From: Lentisphaerales bacterium
Lineage (GTDB): Bacteria; Verrucomicrobiota; Lentisphaeria; Lentisphaerales; Lentisphaeraceae
Direction: 5' to 3'
Length of the DNA stretch: 57,596 bases
NCBI GenBank assembly: GCA_022446985.1
Contig: JAKVBD010000031.1
Coordinates: 1 to 57,596 of the forward strand
Below the pieces are notes generated by a model, which was not told the DNA's origin, made no database searches, and saw only the letters and a program-made list of their open reading frames with translations. Shown here in pieces: positions 45,267 through 53,560 of this stretch (positions are counted from its first letter, which is position 1; each line of letters opens with the position of its first letter). Both the position numbers and the translations under genes were made by a program.

Positions 45267-47324
45267 TTAAAACTCAACGACTTCATACTTCTCGCGAAGA
45301 GTCTTGATTTCCTTCTCTGGTAAAAACCCTCTTGGTATATTTAACTTGCGAAGCTTTTTAAATCCTTCTAACTCAGAAATATCCACCCAACGATTATTAA
45401 GAGTTAAAACTTCCAATGGAGTATTCTCTAACTTCTCCAAATGCTTTACATTTGTCTTGTAAATACTAAGCTCTTGCAAAGGACAATTTGCTAAAGGACC
45501 AAGATCTAAGACATCCGTCCCCTCAAGATTAAGCTTTCTCAACTTCATGTTAGACAATGCTCTCAAGTCATGAACTGAGGTGTTTGAAACATCCAATTCT
45601 ATAATAGGTAAATTATGAAGGGAAACGATGCTATACATACCAACATTTCCTGCCAAGGACAGAAGCATATTTTCACCTTCGTAAGAAAGATCAAATCTAA
45701 ATTTTTTTATGACTGTTATACTCTTAAGATAACGCTTGGCAAAATCCAGCCTTTGCTCTAAAGAATAATCAAAAGTAAGGGAATATAGAAGGTGCATACG
45801 CAGCCCGGGAGCTCCCTTTATATATCGAAGATCAACAAATTTTGGTACTAAAGGCTGCTGTTCGATCAGTGGGCCTTTCTGTTTCAGGTCCTGACAGAAT
45901 TTAATAAATTCAATTCTTTCATCAAACTCTGCTTTATTATCAAGTGAGTTTATTAATTGAAGTGCTTCATCAAATTCACGTCTTCCCATTAAAAGATTAA
46001 CCATGAACCTTTTTGCATTGTGGCTTTCAGGATCAAGCTCCATGGCTTTTTTAGTCAGCCTGTAAGCCCTTTCAAAGTCTGTTTCGCTATATTCTCGGCG
46101 GGCATATTTCACAAAATTCGGAGCGGCTGATTTTCTTACCTGCATACTGTCTTCTTTGGCTTTATTCGCCAGATCTCTCGACTCTTCTGCTTCTTTACGG
46201 GCTTTATCTGCTTCATCACGAGACTTTTCTGCTTCGTCCTTGGCGAGAATAGCGATCTTCTTCTCAGCATTTAGGTGAACAATAAAAGAAGAAGTTATGA
46301 GCCCAATAATCAGAATAAAAGATATAATTGTTGCAGATAAAACTTTGTAGCGTTTCACCATCAACATAAACTGCGTCAAAAAACCGGCATCCTCAGCACT
46401 TGTCGCAAAACCATTTAAGTAGGCCCGTATGTCATCTGCCATTTCAGAACATTCTTTGTAGCGATCTTCTTCTTTAGTTGAAAGTGCCTTCAAGACAACT
46501 GCCTTTAGACTGGCTGGAAGTTCGGCTGGCTCCTGCATTTCTCCTTCAAGAACATGTTTCTTAACCGTTTCGTTTTCTGCACCGCTAAAAGCCATCTTGT
46601 GAAGCAGCATGGTATACAAAAGTGCTCCGAGACTGAAAATATCCGACCGTTCAGTGACCTGCTCGCCATTAATTAATTCAGGTGACATATATCCTGGTGT
46701 ACCGATAATTTTTTTAGAGTCGTGACTTTTTTTATCCAGATAACACGCCACGCCCCAAACACAAACCACGACATAACCATAATAATTGATCTGAATATTG
46801 GAGGGTTTTACATCTAAATGCAGAATTCCTTTCGAATGAGCAAAGGCTATGGCATCGCATATTTTCAGAAAAATCTCCAACATATACTGCGAAGTGTAGC
46901 GCTCTTTATATTCGGCTTGATTCATTTTTTTAATGACTTCACCAAGGTTCTCTCCACCAAGGATCTTCATTGTAAAAAATGGCCGCCCCTCATCTACTGA
47001 AAGTTCGTGAACTGGAACAATATTTGGATGTTCAAGGCTCGCTGTTATACGGGCTTCTTCTATAAAACGATCAATTCCCTCGCCATCGAGATCATCTTTA
47101 GGAACTGCCATAGCGACATCTCTATCAGTAAATAAATCCCGACAGTGAACAATCTTCTTCATGCCGCCTTCATTAAGCGGACTACCTTCAGAATATTTCT
47201 TAGTGAGGCAGGTCAATTCAACATAACGGTCTGAATCTTTTAAACTGGCATCTTCATCTTCCACAGCTGCATCAAAGTGCTGCAGGAGATTCATATTCAT
47301 CGAAAATTTATTGTCTTCAGCCAT
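45267..47324 (-). CDS. Leucine-rich membrane protein with degraded Ser/Thr kinase domain
   Basis: Kinase-like domain (about 45-310), one membrane helix (about 332-352), a heptad-rich linker, then a leucine-rich region (about 575-675; ELDVSNTSVHDLRAL, KLNLEGTDVLDLGPL). The fold is clear (HLDVKPSN, GTPGYMSPELI, SDIFSLGALLY), but key residues are gone. The glycine loop reads NEGGMKKI, the VAIK Lys is A75 (VAMAV), and DFG reads VWG (V191). So it is probably a pseudokinase. The frame opens with TTG at 47330; I prefer the ATG at 47324. Confidence 0.85.
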   Translation of the reverse strand: MAEDNKFSMNMNLLQHFDAAVEDEDASLKDSDRYVELTCLTKKYSEGSPLNEGGMKKIVHCRDLFTDRDVAMAVPKDDLDGEGIDRFIEEARITASLEHPNIVPVHELSVDEGRPFFTMKILGGENLGEVIKKMNQAEYKERYTSQYMLEIFLKICDAIAFAHSKGILHLDVKPSNIQINYYGYVVVCVWGVACYLDKKSHDSKKIIGTPGYMSPELINGEQVTERSDIFSLGALLYTMLLHKMAFSGAENETVKKHVLEGEMQEPAELPASLKAVVLKALSTKEEDRYKECSEMADDIRAYLNGFATSAEDAGFLTQFMLMVKRYKVLSATIISFILIIGLITSSFIVHLNAEKKIAILAKDEAEKSRDEADKARKEAEESRDLANKAKEDSMQVRKSAAPNFVKYARREYSETDFERAYRLTKKAMELDPESHNAKRFMVNLLMGRREFDEALQLINSLDNKAEFDERIEFIKFCQDLKQKGPLIEQQPLVPKFVDLRYIKGAPGLRMHLLYSLTFDYSLEQRLDFAKRYLKSITVIKKFRFDLSYEGENMLLSLAGNVGMYSIVSLHNLPIIELDVSNTSVHDLRALSNMKLRKLNLEGTDVLDLGPLANCPLQELSIYKTNVKHLEKLENTPLEVLTLNNRWVDISELEGFKKLRKLNIPRGFLPEKEIKTLREKYEVVEF

Positions 47325-47421
47325 GCCCAAACCATATATTAAATCAATCTATTTTATACACCATGTGTCAACTGCTGCCACCCGAGCGCCATTAGAAGAC
47401 CAAAGAAATAAGGAAATGTGT

Positions 47422-48846
47422 ATGAAAACCTTGTATGTGTATATGTTGTTATCTGTCTGCTCTATTTTTGCTGCAGAGAAGCCAAATATTATATTTATTC
47501 TAGTCGACGACCTTGGCCGTCAAGATCTTGGCTGCTACGGTTCAACCTTCTATGAAACCCCGCATATCGATTCGCTTGCTTCGAAAGGCTTAAAGTTTGA
47601 CAATGCTTATGTAGCCCACCCTCGTTGTGTACCTTCACGCTTTGCTATATTCAGCGGACAATATCCGGCCCGTTTCGGCGTCCCTGGAAAAAAGAAAATG
47701 ACGAAACACACACTCCCTCTTAAATTAAAAACATTTGGTGAGCACTTAAAAGCAGCTGGCTACGCTACAGGCTATATAGGTAAATGGCACTTAGGTGGTC
47801 ATGGTGGTGAACCCAAGTATCAAGGCTGGGATACAAGTATCATGGCTGGCCATGCCGGTGGTCCTCCCAGTTACTTCTACCCTTTTCATAAAACTCAAAA
47901 GGGAAAATCGAAAGAAGACTTCCCGATCGTTGAAGGTAAAGAAGGCAAACACCTAACCAACAGACTAACAGATGAAGCTCTGACATTTATCGAAGCCAAT
48001 AAGGAAAAACCTTTTCATCTAACCCTGGCTTTCTATGCCGTTCACACACCAATTGAAGCCCCAAAACACCTCGTAAAGAAGTACGAAGAAAAAATTAAGA
48101 AACTCGGTATTCAGGATGGCGGCCCGACTTCCACAAAAGATGTTCTCAAAAATTCTACGGGAGTTTACAAGTCAGTTCAAAACAATCCTTCTTATGCCGG
48201 TATGATTGAAAAGCTGGATAACAATGTTGGCCGTATACTCAATAGACTCGAAAAGCTGGGCATCGCAGATAACACTGTTGTTGTCCTCACTTCTGACCAT
48301 GGTGGTCTATCTTCAAAAGGTCATGAATCAAAACGTGAACTGGCGACATCCAATTTACCATACCGTCACGGTAAAGGCTGGATTTATGAAGGCGGCAACC
48401 GTGTTCCCCTACTTGTTAAATGGCCAGCTAAAGTGAAACCTTCAACGACTCAACAAAGAATCACCGGTACAGACCACTTCCCTACTTTCCTTGAAATCGC
48501 TGGCATAAAACAAGCACCAGAAGATCACAAAGACGGTCAAAGTTACTTCTCAACATTTTCAGGAAATACTTTTGAGCGTGGACCTATTTTCTGGCACTCT
48601 GCTCTTGGCCGCCCGGCTCAGACTGGCGATACCAATATGTCGGCAATTATGGAAGGTGATTACAAGTTCATTCAGTGTCACAATCTTGAAACTGTTGAGT
48701 TATATAACATCAAGAAAGACATTGCTGAAAGTAAAAACCTGGCGGATTCTATGCCAGAAAAAGTTCAAGAAATGGCCAAGAAACTCGATAGTTGGAAACA
48801 GAGTGTCGGTGCTGATATGAAGCCGAAAAAGAACAAGAAAAAATAA
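47422..48846 (+). CDS. Exported sulfatase
   Basis: A formylglycine-dependent sulfatase of about 474 residues with a signal peptide (MKTLYVYMLLSVCSIFAAEK). The ORF runs upstream to 47311, but the ATG at 47422 has AAGGA at the right distance. The calcium-site Asp pair is in FILVDDLGR, and the modified Cys is C69 in CVPSRFAIFSG. HHG-type metal residues are in TSDHGGLSSKG. It belongs to the arylsulfatase A group. It opens an island of sulfatase and related genes, and it diverges from the pseudokinase gene. Confidence 0.92.
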   Translation: MKTLYVYMLLSVCSIFAAEKPNIIFILVDDLGRQDLGCYGSTFYETPHIDSLASKGLKFDNAYVAHPRCVPSRFAIFSGQYPARFGVPGKKKMTKHTLPLKLKTFGEHLKAAGYATGYIGKWHLGGHGGEPKYQGWDTSIMAGHAGGPPSYFYPFHKTQKGKSKEDFPIVEGKEGKHLTNRLTDEALTFIEANKEKPFHLTLAFYAVHTPIEAPKHLVKKYEEKIKKLGIQDGGPTSTKDVLKNSTGVYKSVQNNPSYAGMIEKLDNNVGRILNRLEKLGIADNTVVVLTSDHGGLSSKGHESKRELATSNLPYRHGKGWIYEGGNRVPLLVKWPAKVKPSTTQQRITGTDHFPTFLEIAGIKQAPEDHKDGQSYFSTFSGNTFERGPIFWHSALGRPAQTGDTNMSAIMEGDYKFIQCHNLETVELYNIKKDIAESKNLADSMPEKVQEMAKKLDSWKQSVGADMKPKKNKKK

Positions 48847-48940
48847 GCCTGGTTATCCAAAAACAGATATCATCTCATTACAAATAAATCACACGGCTGT
48901 GCAAAGCAGCCAACTGATCTAAAAAAATGCGAAGAGAAAT

Positions 48941-50292
48941 ATGAGATACTTGATTTTATTTATGAGCCTGATGCTCAGTTCCTACACTACAGAGAAACCA
49001 AATGTCATTTTGATTTTGGCTGATGACTTAGGCTATCGCGGCCTCAACTGCTACGGCGGCCAATATTTGGAAACTCCTAACACAGACCAACTTTGTAAGA
49101 ATGGTATGAAGTTCACCAATGGCTTGGCAGCTTACCCAACCTGTAAACCATCGCGTGCAGCTTTACTAACCGGTCAATACAGCTCAAGAACCAGAGTTTA
49201 CCGCGTCGTTGACCGTCACACCGGCCAAGAAAATCAAATCAAGTATATCGTACCGCCAAATAAAGTTGTCGCTCACGAAAAGACGATAATCTCAGAAGTC
49301 TTCAAAGATGCTGGTTACAAAACAGCCATGTTTGGCAAGTGGCATGTGAGCAATAACACCGATGGTCACCCTTTAACTCATGGTTTTGATGAATCGATCG
49401 CCAGTGCAGGAGTTCACTACAACTTCACATCTTACCCAAAAGTGGACTGTCCAAAAGATGTGACCAGTGCTGAATTCTTTATTCAAAAGGCCAATGCTTT
49501 CATGACAAAAGCCGTTAAAGAAGAAAAGCCTTTCTTTATTTGCCCTATTATCTCGTTCACCGTCCAACAGAAAGCAAGAAAGAATATATCGAACATTTTA
49601 AAAAGAAGTTTGGCAACACTTATGAAGATGAAGAACTGCCAATCCTTGCTGCTATGACTAAGCTTCTGGATGACTGTGTGGGCTCTCTTATGTCAAAAGT
49701 CAAGAAGCTGGGCATCGATGAAAACACACTCATTATTTTTACATCTGACAACGGCGCATTCAAAGAAATTTACACGGGGGGACTGAGAGCTTCCAAAGGC
49801 GATACATATGAAGGGGGCATGCGTGTCCCCTACATATTTTCCTGGCCGGGAAAAATTGCCGCTGGAAGTCAATGTAACGACCGAATCATCGGTGTTGATA
49901 TATTCCCTAAACTTGCAAAAATCATCAATGCAAAAAATGAGCAGACGCAGGGTGGGAAAAGCATTCTTCCTCTCTTAACAGGAGAAAAATCGTCTCTCGG
50001 TAAACGCAGTATTCTTTGTTATTTCCCTAAATATGCTCGCCTCAGTAAAAAAACTAAGATCTGGGCTCAAAGTTGGAGGAATGTTATTTACGAAGGGGAC
50101 TATAAACTTATCGAATACCCTGAGTATAATAAATATGAAATGTTTAATCTGAAAGAAGATGAAACTGAAAGTAAAAACATCTTCAAAACTGAGCCAGACA
50201 AAGCTCAGTACCTAAAAAATAAACTGGCGAAAAAACTAATAGAAATAAAAGCTCCCAAAATGGAGCTCAACCCAAACTATAATTTAGAGTAA
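48941..50292 (+). pseudogene. Second exported sulfatase, frameshifted
   Basis: The first frame (48941-49657) has a short signal, LILADDLGYRG and the modified Cys C68 in CKPSRAALLTG. The second frame (open from about 49540) continues with PYYLVHRPTESKKEYIEHF and TSDNGAFKE to 50292. The switch lies at 49530-49545, where one extra base after FFI would restore FFI-LPYYLVHRP. Either a true frameshift or a read error; all catalytic parts are otherwise present. Confidence 0.82.
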
Positions 50293-50301
50293 ACCTAATA
50301 C

Positions 50302-50372
50302 TTATGGATCGCTGAGCTCCAGCTCGGCATTCCCAAAGTACTTTTGCCGGCGCGGACGCCAGCGATCCATAA
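50302..50372. repeat. Hairpin repeat related to the block at 10-391
   Basis: A 13-bp perfect inverted repeat, TTATGGATCGCTG (50302) with CAGCGATCCATAA (50360-50372), encloses about 45 nt. Positions 50303-50330 are the exact reverse complement of 364-391. It sits in the 108-nt gap between the broken sulfatase and the next gene. Confidence 0.75.
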
Positions 50373-50400
50373 ATTAGATTAGTCTCTACTAAAGGAAAAC

Positions 50401-51450
50401 ATGAAACTTTTACTGATCTTATTTTTTACACTTGTCTTAAACTTATCGGCTACTCAAAAAATTGAGGCCACTGACGAAAGGCTGACAATCACCGGTGCAA
50501 AATATACTTTTGTAAAAGATGGTATGGTTATTCCTCAAAGACATTCTACGGAAATTCTTAAGATGAGTAAAAGCCAACTGGCTTTTGACCCAGTAAAAGC
50601 TCAGACAACAACCGGGGTAGTTCTAAAGTTTAAGACTAATAGCGAATCAATTAAATTTTTCTTCAAAGCAATTGAAGGTGAAAACCGTGGTTCAGAGTAT
50701 GCAGTTTTTGAAAATGGCACACTCAAACTCGAACAAAGATTTCCAAAATCAAAACCTGAACATTCCTTTGAAATCACAAGAACGAATTCGGATTTAGCCG
50801 AAATTGAAGTCAGCTTACCTTCTTGGTCAAAAGTCGCATTTTCTAGAATAGAAATTAGTAAAGGAGCCTCTTTAGAGAAGACTTCGCCGAAGAAAACGTA
50901 TGCAGCATTCGGGGATTCAATTTCTCACGGTACCGGTCAAGGCTCTGCTACATACAAAACCTGGCCATTTTTGCTTTCCAGAAAGTTAAATTCAGACCTA
51001 TACAACCTGGCAGTTGGCGGCGGTAAAGTATCTGTTCCTGCAGCAGGTCTCCTAAAAGGCTTTTCTAAAGTAGACATCATAACCCTGCTCATTGGTTACA
51101 ACGATATGAACTCCGGTATTTCTCCAACAGAATTTGCAGCGAAATACAAAGAGTTTTTAACTATCGCTACAAAAGCTCAACCAAGTGCGACTATCTATTG
51201 TATCTCGCCTCTCTACACCAAGACTCAAAAATCTAAAAATAAGAATTCCGATCACACTATCGATGAGTTTCGTCAGGCTGTTATCTCAACTGTCAAAAAT
51301 TTCCAAAAATCTTCTCAAAGCGTCAAACTGATCATAGGTCACGATATCAGTTCAGAGAAAAATCTGAGAGAAGGATCTACTGATCCGGTTCACTTGGGAA
51401 TTCCGGGCGCAAAAATGCTGGCAGAAGAATTATCAAAAATTATTAAATAG
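50401..51450 (+). CDS. Exported SGNH/GDSL hydrolase
   Basis: A 349-residue protein with signal peptide (MKLLLILFFTLVLNLSATQ). An N-terminal beta domain (about 20-155) is followed by the SGNH domain. Block I is FGDSISHG (S173), then AVGGG, GYNDM (N234) and the C-terminal DPVHLG (D328, H331). It resembles esterases of carbohydrate-active gene sets, so de-esterification of a sulfated polysaccharide is plausible. AAAGGA lies just before the ATG. Confidence 0.88.
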   Translation: MKLLLILFFTLVLNLSATQKIEATDERLTITGAKYTFVKDGMVIPQRHSTEILKMSKSQLAFDPVKAQTTTGVVLKFKTNSESIKFFFKAIEGENRGSEYAVFENGTLKLEQRFPKSKPEHSFEITRTNSDLAEIEVSLPSWSKVAFSRIEISKGASLEKTSPKKTYAAFGDSISHGTGQGSATYKTWPFLLSRKLNSDLYNLAVGGGKVSVPAAGLLKGFSKVDIITLLIGYNDMNSGISPTEFAAKYKEFLTIATKAQPSATIYCISPLYTKTQKSKNKNSDHTIDEFRQAVISTVKNFQKSSQSVKLIIGHDISSEKNLREGSTDPVHLGIPGAKMLAEELSKIIK

Positions 51451-51516
51451 TGTCAACTACTCGGAGTTCGCTTCTATTCAACATACAAATATTTAATGTA
51501 TGTATGTGAGTTGAAT

Positions 51517-52182
51517 GTGAAAAAGTTTACCCTTATCGAAATGCTGGTTGTATTGGCCTTAATCGCTTTGCTCGTAACACTTTTATTGCCATCTTTAGGT
51601 CAAGCTAGAGAAAGAGCGAAACAAGCAGTCTGTTTAAGTAACATGAAGCAGATCTCTGTTGCAGTAGAAATGTATAAGAAAACTTATAACCTGCGTCTGC
51701 CGAAATGCGTCGGTGCCATATCAACTAACTGGAATGGTTCTGCCCATAACCAGGAATGGAAAACTCTTCTAGATGAATTTCTAAACGGTAACTTTGCTCT
51801 CGGTTTACTGGATTGTCCTTCTCGTGATAAAGCCAATGCTACTGCAGGTGGTCTCGGCTGGAACTTAGATTACCTACCATATGCACCGATAGATAAGAAC
51901 AATCCTGACCGTCAGATTTACCATGGGTACAAATTCCTGAGTATTACTAACCCATATGAAACTTTCCTAGTTGGAGACACGCCAGATGTCGCTGGCTGGA
52001 ATTCGAAGGTCTGCCGCAAGCCAAGTGGTTTTCTTGACCGGGTTGGCGACCGTCACTTCGGCAAAACAAATGTTCTTTGGGCTGACTCTCATGTATCCAC
52101 CGAGACTGAAGCAAAAATGGTGCAGGGTAAGAATGGTAAACAAAACTGGTATTATTTAGCTGATAAAGAAAATCAGAACTAA
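51517..52182 (+). CDS. Pseudopilin-like protein
   Basis: About 221 residues from the GTG at 51517 (an ATG at 51496 is also open). The leader reads KKFTLIEMLVVLALIALLVT, the hydrophobic helix of a type IV prepilin or pseudopilin. The residue before FTLIE is Lys, not the usual Gly. A domain of the DUF1559/H-X9-DG type follows, with VGDRHFGKTNVLWADSHV near the end. Likely part of the cell-surface machinery typical of this phylum. Confidence 0.85.
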   Translation: MKKFTLIEMLVVLALIALLVTLLLPSLGQARERAKQAVCLSNMKQISVAVEMYKKTYNLRLPKCVGAISTNWNGSAHNQEWKTLLDEFLNGNFALGLLDCPSRDKANATAGGLGWNLDYLPYAPIDKNNPDRQIYHGYKFLSITNPYETFLVGDTPDVAGWNSKVCRKPSGFLDRVGDRHFGKTNVLWADSHVSTETEAKMVQGKNGKQNWYYLADKENQN

Positions 52183-52302
52183 TCATTTCACGAGTAAAAT
52201 AATACAATTTTAAAGATAATTTATACCAGTATCTTGTAAGGAAATTTGTAAAACAGTCGTAACAGCTTCTAAATTGTTAAATCAAAGTGTTATGAGTGTT
52301 GA

Positions 52303-53559
52303 ATGAGAAGAAGAAGATTTTTACAAGGTGCCGGTGGTGTTATGCTGGCTCTGCCTTTGTTGGAAGCAACTGCTGACAGTAAAGATGCAAAGGTTCCCAA
52401 AAGGCTGGTCACCAGCAGTGTTTTTTATGGGATGGTACCCAAGCATTTCCACCCAAAAGAAGTTGGTGCGAACTATAAAGTCCCACGCTATTTAAAGTCA
52501 CTAAATCACCTTCGCAAAGACTTTACGGTCTTTTCCGGTCTCGATCACAACTTGTCTGGTGGTCACGAGATGACACCTTATTTTCTGACTGGTATTCCCA
52601 TCAATCATGCTAAAGGATATAAAGAAGGCAACATATCAATTGATCAAAAGGCCGCCCTGCATGTTGGTGCACAAACTCGCTTTCCTTCCCTCACTCTTGG
52701 CTGTGAAAGTAACTTAAGCAACGCCACCTCATGGACAAGTCACAGTTCTCAGGTCCGACCAATTCAAAGTTTAAGAGCTCTTTATAACCTGCTTTTTCAA
52801 AACTACAGTTCAAAGGTCAAGCAACAGCACGCTGCAAAAATCCAGGAAGATAAATCGATTCTTGATTTTGTTCGTGGCCAAGCAAAATCTTTTGAACGAA
52901 ACTTGGGTAAAGCCGATACCGAAAAGCTCGATCAATACTTTACTTCTGTACGTGAACTTGAAAAGAAATTCACTCAATCGCGAATTTGGCTCGACAAAGC
53001 CAAACCTAAAACTAGCTATAAGCTCAAAAATGCCATAGACCATGCCAGTCTGGTCGATAAAACTCCCATTTTTTATGATCTCATGGCTCTTGCTCTTCAA
53101 ACTGATTCTACCAGAGTTATTACTCTTGACTTTCACCATCTGGGTAAAGAAGGCGGCGGTTTAAATGTCACCAAGGATATCCACACTCTTTCTCACCATG
53201 GACAAGAGGAAGAAATAATAGATGAGCTTTCCATTATTGAAAAATTTTACACCAGAGAATTTGCCCGTTTTATCGGTAAACTTAAAAACATAAAAGAAGC
53301 AAACGGCCAAACTCTTTTAGATAACACTATGGTCCTTTTTGGCAGCGGCATGAGCAATGGCAACTCTCATAGTAATCGTGACTTACCTATTCTCTTAGCA
53401 GGAGGAGGTTTTAAACATGGTGAACATAAAAAGTACGAGCGTCAGGGAAATACTTCAGTCGCCCTCTGTAATCTTTACTTGACTATGTTGCAAAATTTTG
53501 GCCTGCAAATCGATAAGTTTAACACCTCAACTGGTACTCTGACAGGATTTGGTGTGTAA
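52303..53559 (+). CDS. DUF1552 protein with Tat signal
   Basis: A 418-residue exported protein. It begins MRRRRFLQGAGGVMLALPLL, a twin-arginine signal. The domain is DUF1552, for example the start SVFYGMVPKHFHP and the end LFGSGMSNGNSHSNRDLPIL. The family is found next to DUF1592-type genes in Planctomycetes and relatives; its chemistry is unknown. The neighbour downstream starts 1 nt after its stop. Confidence 0.88.
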   Translation: MRRRRFLQGAGGVMLALPLLEATADSKDAKVPKRLVTSSVFYGMVPKHFHPKEVGANYKVPRYLKSLNHLRKDFTVFSGLDHNLSGGHEMTPYFLTGIPINHAKGYKEGNISIDQKAALHVGAQTRFPSLTLGCESNLSNATSWTSHSSQVRPIQSLRALYNLLFQNYSSKVKQQHAAKIQEDKSILDFVRGQAKSFERNLGKADTEKLDQYFTSVRELEKKFTQSRIWLDKAKPKTSYKLKNAIDHASLVDKTPIFYDLMALALQTDSTRVITLDFHHLGKEGGGLNVTKDIHTLSHHGQEEEIIDELSIIEKFYTREFARFIGKLKNIKEANGQTLLDNTMVLFGSGMSNGNSHSNRDLPILLAGGGFKHGEHKKYERQGNTSVALCNLYLTMLQNFGLQIDKFNTSTGTLTGFGV

Positions 53560-53560
53560 C

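Noticed and set aside
47311..47421. N-terminal extension of the first sulfatase
   Set aside because: It precedes a clear signal peptide and a ribosome site with an ATG at 47422, and overlaps the divergent kinase gene.
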